From Diplosphaera chodatii (taxonomy: Eukaryota > Chlorophyta > Trebouxiophyceae > Prasiolales > Stichococcaceae): a stretch of 64,000 nucleotides of DNA. Location of the stretch: assembly GCA_032358165.1 (NCBI GenBank), contig JAALGY010000030.1, forward strand, positions 1,054,001-1,118,000, written 5' to 3'. Every line of letters starts with the position of its first letter. The stretch's first letter is position 1. Shown piece by piece: positions 34,169 through 52,033 of the stretch. Under the pieces are notes generated by a model. That model worked only from the letters and a program-made list of their open reading frames with translations, was not told the DNA's origin and did not search any database. A program made the translations under genes and the position numbers.

Positions 34169-37100
34169 ATGCTGCAGCGTGGTCTTGGGAGCAGACCCCT
34201 TTCCATCTTGTGCTTCGGGGCATGCCTCCTCGGTCTGTGCAGCAGTCAGAGCCCCGCAGAGGGGGCTCGGCCGCTTCCGGGAATAATCAGCGGGAGCAAT
34301 GCCGGGGACGCCAGTGCAGCTGCGGTGCGGCTATCATGTGTGACTACGGTGTCTGCGCTTGTCATACCAGAGAACACATCTCAGGAAGGGAAGGCAGGCT
34401 TCTTTGCTGCATGAAAATTGCAGCTACGATGCAGGAGTCGAATGTCTCCATGTCGGAAAGTGCAGCCCAGCCGGGTGCTCATCCCAGCAACGTCACGGGC
34501 AGCTTCAGAGGTATGTGCGCATCCTGATGCAGAGAGCCTGCAGGTCAGGAAATGTATCACACCGTGAACCGCCATCAAATTATGTACCTCCTTGTACATG
34601 TAGTGTTTCGTCGTTCCGCCACAGGCTCTTGGACGCGCAGCAGGGTGCCGGCACGTGCCCAGGCGGACATGCCGGTGTTTGCAAAACCAGAGGGTGTCAT
34701 CCTCATGCAGCTGAACTCCAGTGACAGCGGCCACGAGGGTGTGCAACATATCCAGGTGCGGTGTTTGACACCGCTGCACGCGCGATTGCGTTCCAGGGCG
34801 ACCTGGAAGTGCACCAGACGGGCCTAGCAAACGTGAACATGAGGCCAGTGCCCAGTCCCATGTTGTCACTCGCCTCCACTGCAGGGTGAACTGATGCTGC
34901 GAGACGGGCCATACATGGGCGAGTCAGACACGCTCATGAAGCTGAGTGGGGTGTATGTGCCAGCTTCGGGCCGGCTGCATGCGTTGCTGGAGCCAAAGCA
35001 CCCGGTGGTGCTCCCTTTCGAGCCACACGAGGCCGATGTGGCATCTTCGCACTACAGGTGTGTCCGTAGGTACTGACGCTGGCATTTGCAACTGGGCATC
35101 CAGGCAGATCTGATTCGCACCTAAGTATCAGCATGAAAGGGACAGGGTGGCATGGACTCCATGTTTTCTCACTTGTAAGGGGGTACCTGTCCACGGAATT
35201 GCACAGGCAGGCGCTGCGGCAGGCGGCAAATGAGGTGGCAGCAGGGGAACAGCACCTCCGCAGCGGGCTGGCGGAGGAGCTGCAGCGCGGCCTGGCCCTG
35301 GACACCCGGCCACTGGTGCGGCGCTGGAACAGCGTACGGATTTCGACGCATCATGATGGCAAACCGAGCGGCAAGGTTACTCCGCAGTCAGTATCGGTCT
35401 GGATGTGCACTCCGGCACCACAACTTTCCAGTGAAAGCCCCGCTTCTGCTGGTTGGCAGGAGCAGCAGCTGGCAGCAGACGGTGGGGACGGCGCCCAGCT
35501 CGCCCGGCAGCTGGGCCTGGCGCGCCGCTGCGAGTTCACGCTCGACCTGTCAGTCGGCAGGCCGGGTGACAACGGCACGGCGCTGGCAGCACAGGGGTCC
35601 GCAGCCGGTCGCGGCGGCACAGGCGCCGGCAAGCCGCAGGCGAAGCAGGATGCAGCGCGGCAGCAGCAGCGGAACAAGCCCTTGCTGCCGGCGGTGGTGG
35701 TGGGGGACACCGATGTGCTGGCTGCGCCCGGCGACGGGGTGAGCTGCAGCATTCACGGTCCTCTTGCATCCCACACCTTTGCACATGCAAGCTGTGCAGT
35801 CAGGCAAAGCGAGACTTCCGAAGGTGCTCATACGCCCATGCCTGGGCCTCGCAGGCATGGGACATACCAGATGCAGAGGATGTCACACTCAATGGCACGC
35901 TGAAGGCTGCCAATTGCGGCATCCTGGTCCGCCTCAGCGCCGCCACAACCCACATCGAAGCATACTACGCCAAGGCCGTCAACTACACCCTCATGGTCAC
36001 CGCCGTGTCCTTCCTCCAGGTGTCGCTTCGCCTCAAAGCACAGCGCCGACTGACCGTCCAAGTGCTGCGACCCACTGCCCTGCAGCATGTGCGCCTTGGC
36101 AGCAAGCCCAGTCATGGCTTCCTGCCGTCAAGCTGCAGGTGCTGCTGCTGATCCGTCAGATAGAGGCCACCGCGACAACCGGCAGCGCGGCACGGATCAG
36201 CGTGCTGTGCATCGGGCAGCAGGCCATCATGGACGCCTACCTGTGCCTCCTGCACCTAACCACAGGTGCTGTGCGCCGTTTGCACCACGGCATAGCCTTG
36301 GACCGTGTGTGTGATGGTTCAATCGGCTGGTTGCATCAACTCTGCTGTTGCCGATGCAGGGATCATGATCGAGCCTCTCTTCAATTCCTTCGCAACAACT
36401 GCATTCTTTCAGTTTGTCATCTTCGCCATTTTCGAGATGCGCTGGATGCTTTTGGCGTGGCGTGCTCGGCGGACTGCTCAGGTGATGACCGGTGGTGAAC
36501 TGGCTGAGCTTGCTGCTGAACGCTGACAGGCAATATACACAAGTGCCATATAAGCTGCTGGAAACTGTACCCGCGTGACTTCGTCGATGCTGCCCTGGAA
36601 ACCTGCGCCCATGTTTACAGGACGGATGGCAGCAGCAGCGGGAGCTGACTCTTTTGTACATGCGCTTTTATGCAATCCTGCTGTTAGGCATCATGCTTAC
36701 TTACCAGCTTCAGAAGTGAGTGTCTGTCCAGGGGTGCCTGGTGGATGATTTTAACCGCGTGTAAGGTCAATAACACCATGCATGTATACATGTTGCCGCT
36801 GCGCATACTCATCAGTTTATTGTTAACGTGGACACCTGCTGCAGGCACATGAAGCTGGTGCTGTTTGGGCTGTACACCTGGTGGACACCACAGATCGTGT
36901 TGTCGGCAGTGCTGGGCGGCCGCCAGCCGCTGAAGCCTGTGTACATCATCGGAACATCTGCAGCGCGGCTCGCACTGCCGCTGTACCTGTATGGCTGCCC
37001 AGCAAACCTGCTGCGCATACCGCCTGCGCCGCGCATGCTGGTGGCGCTGGTTGCATCGGTGGCCGCTCAGGTGTTCTGTCCATGACATCGATCCTGTGCC

Positions 37101-38017
37101 ACCTGCGCAACATGCAGCTTGCCCATGGGTGTGGTGCACATGACCAGTGTTTTCGACTTTCGATTGGTGATAGGCCAAAAGCAACTAAGACACTGTCCTG
37201 ACACAGGAGCACATGGTTGACTCAGAAGTGTCAGATGTTGCGTATGCAGGCGAGCGTGTTGGTGATGCAGTACCGCCACGGGCCCCGCTGGTTTGTGCCA
37301 CGGTGCTTCCTGCCGCCCAAGTACGACTACCACCGCCCAGCGCCGGCGGCCATCCTGCCGGGCGGCTCGCAGTGCGATGCGCCAGTGTGTGCCCCGGGGC
37401 AGGCAGCAGGAAGCAGCGGAAGCGACGACGGCATGCAACAGCCGCTTGTGGCGCGCAGCAGCAGCAGCAGCAGCAGTGGAGCAGTCAGTCGACATGGCAG
37501 TGGCGACGCTGGAAAGGGTGGGTCGGCTAGCCTGGGTGATATGCTGTGCTCACAGGTGCTTGTTGCCGATTGCTACAAGCACCGCACCAGGATGTCCACC
37601 ACTGTAACTCAGCTTGCACCCCATCTGGCTTACAAATGCTTGCAGAGGACGTTGGCAGCCAGGCAGGTAGCCCACGGGATGAGGAGACTGGCCATGCTGG
37701 CATCATCGAGTGCGTCATCTGCATGTCAGCAGTGGAGGTGAGGTTGCATCGGTGCCGAGTTGCTGGTTGAGAATGCAGTGCCGAGGCGTCAGCATCACTG
37801 CTGGACTAGTCAAAATGAAATGCAAACATGTGCATGGTGCTGCTGCACAGCAACGGCGCCTTCAGCTGACATGGTGCCGCCGCAGGTAGCACGGTCGTCA
37901 ACACGGATGCTGACACCGTGCAACCACTTCTTCCACTCGCACTGCCTCCAGCGGTGGATGGAGATCAGGGCGGATGCTGGCTGCCCGATATGTCGAGCCC
38001 AGCTGCCGCCACCTTGA
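34169..38017 (+). CDS. FLY/Tul1-type transmembrane RING E3 ubiquitin ligase
   Basis: This matches plant FLYING SAUCER 1/2 and yeast Tul1, endomembrane E3 ligases that ubiquitinate membrane proteins. The ATG at 34169 gives a signal peptide (LSILCFGACLLGLCSS). The lumenal domain includes ADMPVFAKPEGVILMQLNSS, SDTLMKLSGVYVPASGRLHA and DVTLNGTLKAANCG. The membrane bundle follows: NYTLMVTAVSFLQVLLLIRQ, ISVLCIGQQAIMDAYLCLLH, FNSFATTAFFQFVIFAIFEM, ELTLLYMRFYAILLLGIMLT, LVLFGLYTWWTPQIVLSAVL, YIIGTSAARLALPLYLYGCP and PRMLVALVASVAAQ. PRWFVPRCFLPPKYDYHRP precedes a long Ser/Gly-rich linker. The RING reads CVICMSAVE, TPCNHFFHSHCLQRWME and CPICRAQLPPP, stop at 38017. All eight zinc ligands are present as a C3H2C3 (RING-H2) pattern. 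The linker is much longer than the few residues usual in plants. Confidence 0.92.
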
Positions 38018-38395
38018 CCTTGGTGTTAGCAATGTGCAGAGGCAGACTTTGGAGCTGCCACCTGTAATTCTGATAGAGCAGGGTGCCACTCTGTGGAGTG
38101 CAAGCAGTGATGTTGCCAGAGTTGGCATGGATGCGAGAACAAGGCATGCGGCAAGATGGCTTCATGGCCGGATTATAACGTTGTGGTTTGATCAGGCTGT
38201 GTTATCAAAGTTATCTATTCCTCTCGGTGGTCTCAAACGGGTGACGACAAACGTTGGTCATCAGTACCAGCTGTGGCTAAAAGGAAGTCACCCAACGAGC
38301 AACACTTGTCTGCAGCACCAAGGCCATGTGCGATTGCAAGGTGCCGCACACGGCCAGCGTAGTCGCGCCAAGCAGGTGGTGAGATTGGCACACAA
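38018..38395. other. Convergent spacer, E3 ligase / PRP22
   Basis: 378 bp contain both 3' UTRs. A TGTAA at 38063 serves the plus gene; no equivalent was seen for the minus gene. No coding signal was found. Confidence 0.45.
38063..38067 (+). terminator. Candidate TGTAA poly(A) signal
   Basis: TGTAA lies 46 nt after the E3 ligase stop codon, in the expected chlorophyte position. Confidence 0.5.
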
Positions 38396-46043
<7,648 letters not shown>

Positions 46044-46682
46044 TGTGCCCTAGTCGGCGCGGCCCGCTTATCTCTCGCTTGCCTCAAGAGCTACAGGCGG
46101 CTCACCGCCAGCATCGCATGCGTCGATGGCCAGCTCAGCCGCATCAGATGTAGCTTACAGCAACCAGGACGTCAACATGCAGCCGCCTCTGCTGGTGTCA
46201 GATGCAGCAAGGTCCTGCTAGCAGAGATGCGAATTTCCAGACGCCCGATAGCAGCGCAAATGCGACCACCGCAGGTCCACCGTCCAAGGTCACTGTCAGC
46301 CTGCCGTCATGGCAATGGTGCGCAGAACACTGCAGAAGAACTGTCAGGTGCTTGCAGCAGCACACATGCAGTAGTGGACCTTGTCGTCGACCTGACCTGC
46401 AAGTCGTCATGGCAACCCGCCCTGCAGAGCAATGCATGCACGTTCAAGGCCGATGACATTCGCAAACAGCGTGCTTGATGCCGTTCAACGCTATCGCGAT
46501 GCCATAGAGACCGTAATCCGGAGTGTCTGGCACCCCCTCGGCATGTTGTACACCGACATGCACGATCACTTCACAAGCTGATCTGCGCGGCGTTGAACTG
46601 GTGCAATTGATGACCGTACCCTCTTGCATCATGCTGCAAGTATAGGCACACTGCCTGCGACCGGGATAGAACATTCGACGTG
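46044..46682. promoter_or_regulatory. Divergent upstream region, PRP22 / ORC1
   Basis: This is a 639-bp head-to-head spacer. Open frames occur on the plus strand at 46202-46456 (MQQGPASRDANFQTPDSSAN at its start) and 46456-46584. Either could be a non-annotated 5' exon of ORC1 or chance. No promoter motif stands out. Confidence 0.4.
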
Positions 46683-49600
46683 ATGAAGGGGCGCAAGCTC
46701 ATGGATGTGAGGACGTCCAAAGTCGAAGCGGTGACAGGGCAAGAGCCCAAGGTGACCCATGACCCACTGCATATGGGTGTGTACCGCACGGCCGCAAGTG
46801 CTGTGCTTGTCAGCAGCAGCAGTATAAATCTATAGCCGCAGCTCATTGCCTATAGACCTCAAGCAGTTTATGCACTCGTGTGTCATCTGCGTGTCACACA
46901 GGGCAGGACCCGGGGCAGCGTCACTGCAGCCAGCACGCCGCCACCGTCCAAGAAGGTGAGGGACTGCTGCCTGGTGATGCCAGAGTCGCATTAATCGCTC
47001 CTCGGTTATGCTTGGTAAACAGTAGTCCCAGCACACCAGCTGCAACCTGGAACTGCAGGCCCGGCTGGATGTTCCGGCCCAGCGTGCCACACCCGCTGCG
47101 CAGGCAGCGCAGCCCTCTGGCAGCAGGGCCACGCCGGCCATGCAGCGAGTGCAAAGTATCAGCGTCAGCGGAGACACCTACAAGGTCAGCAGCTGTGCAC
47201 CACCCCGTGACGTAGCTGAATACTCCACGTGAAAATTCCGTAATACTGAGCTGGTAGCATTGCATTCCATCAGGTCGGCGAGTGTGCCTATGTGGTCACT
47301 GACGCTGACGCATTCAACGCGGCGGGCGGGCTGGACGAGAGCTCCGAATACGAAGCCTGTGAGGTGGGCAGAGCGTTTGCTCATGTGGCGGTAGTGGCGG
47401 GCACCCTGCAAGGGCGATACAGAGGCAGACCAACGGCCTTGCAACACTGCCCGGCGGCGACTGCTGCAGGTGTGTCACAAGGTGACAAAGCCGGACGGCG
47501 CGCTCATGCTGGAGTGCGACGCCTGCCTCCGCGGCTTCCACACCACGTGCCTGCGGCCGCGCCTGCCCAAAACCAAGGCGCCCAAGGTGCAGTCGCTCTG
47601 CTGGCAGGTTGAAGCAACCTCATGCTGGCCCCACTGCTCCTTGTTTGCACACAGTGTCATTGCAACCAGCCTCCTCCCGTTCGTCTGTGGGTGTCCATGG
47701 GATGAACCCCCTTGCAGGGTGACTGGCTGTGCCCCAGCTGCACGGCGGGGGAGCCGCCGCCACTGCAGCAGACGCAGGCCGTGACGCTGCGTCAGAAGCT
47801 GCTCGGCCGCGCTGCTGGCCTGGCCGTGGTGCGCATCGAGGCGCTGCATCGACGGCTCAGCAGCAGCGGGCACCAGAAGCGCAAGGGCCGTGCCACCGGC
47901 GAATGCGAGTTCAGCTTCACGGGGCGGTGGTACTGCCTACCTGAGGAGACCAGGCGCAGCCGCCAGGCAAGCAGCTGCACATCCACTCTGAAGCGTGTGG
48001 CTCAGCAGGCCACCACACATCGCTGCGTGGGAGCTGGCATACGTGCACTCATAAGACTCATGTATTCGTCTCCCAGGAGCATTTCACTTGCACGAATCGC
48101 GACATGAGGATCCGCTCTAGTGTGTGTGCAGGCGCATCACAATGCGCGGGAGCTGTTCATCACGCAGCAGGTGGACACCGGCCTGGAGGGCGACACCCTG
48201 CTGCGGCCGTGCACAGTCGTGGCCAGCGTGTCAGAGCTGGCGGCCGCGGCAGGCGACGATGTGTTTGTATGTGACCACAGCTACGACACCGCCTGGGATG
48301 TGAGTGCAGGCCTGGTGCATGAGCTGTGGTGTGGTACAGGTGCATGTTGGTGGCGAAATCATGCATGGCATATTGCTCACACTGCTGTGCATGATGCTGT
48401 AGCGATTCAGGCCGCTGGAAGTGGATGACGATCTGGAGGATTTGGACGGTGGCATGGCCAGCAGCTCTGACGAGGTGCTATGTCTCAGAGTCCTGGAACA
48501 GCTCTGGTGTGCAGGCCATGTCGATTGACTGTCTGACGTTGGGATCTGCTCAGGCACATGCCACGTTCTGCAGGACAATGTGTATGCTCCAGAGGGGCAG
48601 GATGCCGCTAGGAAGCGACCTGCTGGCAAGCGGCGCGTCTCAAAGCCTATCGTTGCTGCAAACCGCCGTGCACAGGTGACTGCAGGCTTCGGTGCAAAGC
48701 CTTGCAGTCTGTCCCTTCTGCACAAAGGTGGGCAATCTACCATTTTTCGTGCCCACTTCCATGCAGGGCACTCGAGACTGGGGCCTGGGCGCCGCCGAGA
48801 TATCCGCAGCCGCTCGACGGAAAGAGGACAACCCACTGTGGGCGGCACGCGCGGCGCTGGCCACCACGTCGCACCCGCCGGCTCTGCCATGCCGCGATGC
48901 AGAGCGCGCCACCATCACGCGCTTCGTTGAGGACGCCATCATGTCGGGTGGGCCTGTGCGCTTGCACCCCTTGAGCTCTTCATGCCATAAGTGCTACCAG
49001 TTGACCTGTGCCGGAATTCCAGTATGCTGCTGCAAAGTCAGCTGACCTCAGATGCACAGGAAGTGTCTAGTGGGCCTGATGGATAGGCCTGCATGCAGGT
49101 GGCGAGGATCTGGGGCAGTGCCTGTATGTGTACGGTGTACCAGGCACCGGCAAGACTGCTACAGTGAGGACCCGCTGCACATGCTGCATCCAGTATGGTG
49201 CCCGGTACACCACGCGCCTCAGATCCAGATGCAGCACTTCCACCCATGTGCTGTCGACTGCAGCACGCCATGATGCAGTCGTATGCAACCACCTGCAGGT
49301 CATGGACATCATGCGCGGCATGAAGCGCAGGGCGAGCGCAGGTGAGCTGCCACGCTTCCAGTTCGTGGAGATCAATGGGCTGCGGCTGCCAACGCCCAAG
49401 CACGCCTACACCGCACTGTATGAGGTCAGCGTCTGTATTGTGAACATGCGTATTTGGACGAGATTGCATTGCCTACAAACGTGGCAGCGCTGTGAAACCA
49501 TCGAGACCAGGCTGGTGTTGGTTGGCGATCACGAGTACCACTGTCATGCATGGTATCCATGCATTGCAGGGCATGACAGGGCGGCACCTCGGGCCCAAGT

Positions 49601-51677
49601 CGGCGGTGGTGGCGCTGGAGGAGCTGTTCCTGGAGGGCGGCGTCTCCCGAGATGGCCATGTGCGGGAGGGCATCACGCTTGTCTTGATCGACGAGATGGA
49701 CCTCCTGCTCACCCGCAAGCAGAAGGTGTGATCTGCATAACAAGGCTGTTGTCTGTTCGTAAGCGGGGTCACCAGCCTTATGTTGCCGCCATATACTACT
49801 TTGATATGATAACAACACATGCTTTGCAGGGCCTGCTAGACCGGTCTGTTTATTGTGTGTGTTATGTCGTGTGTTTGAGGTCGACTCAGCTGCGAGGCTG
49901 CATTGCAGGTGCTGTACAACCTGTTCCAGTGGCCGCTGCTGAAGGGCAGCCGCCTCGCCGTCATCGGCATCTCCAACACGCACGACCTGCCCGACAAGTT
50001 TCTGCCCCGCATCGCCAGGTGTGCGCTGCAGCACTGTGTCGCATTCTGATGGTCTTGATCGTTGATCTCCTCCCCAGCGCTTGCGGACTCGCTGCTAAGA
50101 TACAAGCGCGAAGTAGGGCAGCACTGGCGACTGCATCCACCTTGGAACGCGAGGCTCAAACACACGTTGATATTGGCCTCGCAGCCGGCTGGCGGGGCGG
50201 CGGCTGGGCTTCTCGCCGTACAGCCGGGACCAGCTGCGGCAGATCGTGGCGGCGCGGCTGGAGGGCTGCCACCTCTTCGACCGCTCCGCCATCTCGCTTA
50301 TCACCTCCAAGGCACACGCTGCGGGCGTCGCACACGCGCCTGGGCCCCGCTGCACACCAAACGAATTGCTCCAAGGTTGCAACTCGGGCGCACCAAGCCT
50401 CAGCAGGCAAGCCTGGCAGGCTGCTTGAGCCCGTATGCTTGCGCACCAGGTGTCATCAGCGTCGGGAGATGTGCGGCGGTGCCTGGAGCTGTGCTCCCGT
50501 GCAGTCGACCTTGCGGCGGCGCAGGCAGCGGCAGAGGCGGAGGCCCGCGGCGAGAAAGCCCCTGAGCCCCAGCCCAACATGGTGCGCAGGGCGGCAGTGC
50601 CTGCAGAGTGGCAGGCAGTCTGCGATGCTGCTGAAAGCACTCCTTGCTTTGGCCTGAAATGCTTCGAGACTGCACAATTTGCCACGGGCTGGTCACAGGA
50701 ACGGTTGCTCTGCAAGCCTGCATGGCTTCGTAAATTCCATCAAACATGCACTGACCAGTGCAGGTGACAGCGGAGCATGCACAGGCGGCATACGACGAGA
50801 GCTTCGACAGCGTGCACATGTTCCTGCTGCTGAATGCGCCGCCGCTGGCCAAGGTGCTGCTGGCTGCCATCCTGCAGGAGCGCCGTGCCACTGGTGCGTC
50901 GCTGCACCCTGCGATGTGTCATGGCAGGCGGCCATGGTGCAGTTTGGACCATGCCGGCTGCAGCTCATGGCGACGCCGCTGACAGTAGCGCGCCTTGCTT
51001 TGCCTTTGCCAGCAGGAGGCACACTTATGGTCTGTAATGCGTACGCCGGTTTGACAGCATGCGCGTGCCACTCTGTGCCAGGAGTGGAGGAGGTGCGGAT
51101 GGAGCCGGTGGCGCAGCGGGCAGCCGCCATGCTGCTGGCGCACAACGAGCGGGAGCCCGCACTGCAGGTGTGAAAACCCTGCCCAACGGCTGCCTGATGA
51201 TGCCGTGGGGAGATGTGGCGGTGAACGGACGGTTCGCCTTCCCCGCTTGGCACCCCACTACCTATGACTGCGCACGCTGGCCAGCGCTTAGGTAGGCCAT
51301 GCAGTAATGAAACCTTCGGGACCTCAATGAGTACACAGCCCATCCTCATGACGCCTGGTCGTGCTGTGCAGAGGTGCATCCGCGCGGTGGATGCGCTGGC
51401 AGCGCAGGCGCTGCTGGATGCGGACCCGCCCACCCGCCGCCTGCGCATGCGCATCCGCCTGAATGTGGATGACGGCGACGTACGGCAGGCGCTGCTGGTG
51501 CGACCGCCTCTGCGAGTCCATGCTGCTGCTGGGCAGGGTGGTGTGTCACCAGCAGTGCGCTCTGCTGTACGCTCAAACATCATTCCGCTGCGGAGCATCA
51601 GCATCACTGACATGGGTCTTGTGACACGCCTGCAGCATGACGGCGGGATCCCATGGATGCAGAACCTTACAATGTGA
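46683..51677 (+). CDS. ORC1: Origin recognition complex subunit 1 (BAH-PHD-AAA+)
   Basis: ORC1 is the ATP-binding subunit of the origin recognition complex and loads MCM helicase at replication origins. The ATG at 46683 gives MKGRKLMDVRTSKVEAVTG, then a basic linker. The BAH domain begins at about 47272 (VGECAYVV) and is interrupted by a PHD finger: CEVCHK across a splice junction, LECDACLRGFHTTCLRP and GDWLCPSC. BAH resumes with RWYCLPEET, HHNARELFITQQVDTGLEGD and DDVFVCDHSYDTAWD. This nesting is typical of plant-type ORC1. The AAA+ core shows Walker A (YVYGVPGTGKTAT, about 49130), FQFVEINGLRLP, Walker B (LVLIDEMDLLLT, about 49685), sensor 1 (AVIGISNTHDLPDKFLPRIA), RLGFSPYSRDQLRQIV and SASGDVRRCLELCSRAVDL (sensor 2 region). 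The C-terminal winged-helix region includes MFLLLNAPPLAKVLLAAILQ and MRIRLNVDDGDVRQALL. The exact C-terminus after this block is uncertain; 51677 is the stop of the open frame. Confidence 0.94.
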
Positions 51678-52033
51678 AGCGGATCACATGTGAGTACGGT
51701 GAGGTGTGGTGCTAGGGTCGCCTCGGCGGAGCAGGCTTGCACGCCACTGTCGACTGCTTTAGCTGCAATTGTACATGTTGACCAACATCACATACACGCT
51801 GAAATCTGCAAAGTAGATCGGACTACAACAGTAACATCATGCAAGATGTGCTGGCATGGCATCAGACAGCAACTACCACAACTGAGCAGATCCCAAAGTC
51901 ATACATTTGGTGGCAGGCAGCGTGCAACAACTGAGTTCGTTTGTCAACTGCACAGACACTGCCGCCACTGGCGTCCTACCCGCAAGACAGCCTGCTACCG
52001 GCTAGCAAGCACACGCATCTACAGCCTTGTGGC
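51678..52033. other. Convergent spacer, ORC1 / CFAP410
   Basis: 356 bp lie between convergent stops. It is AT-richer than the exons, consistent with two 3' UTRs. If ORC1 has a further 3' exon it would lie here. No repeat or RNA gene was seen. Confidence 0.35.

Noticed and set aside
49128..50657. A 509-codon plus-strand open frame through ORC1
   Set aside because: It begins in frame at the Walker A exon but then reads through introns and wrong frames of later exons. The conserved ORC1 blocks lie in shifting frames joined by splice sites, so the long frame is a product of GC-rich introns lacking stops.
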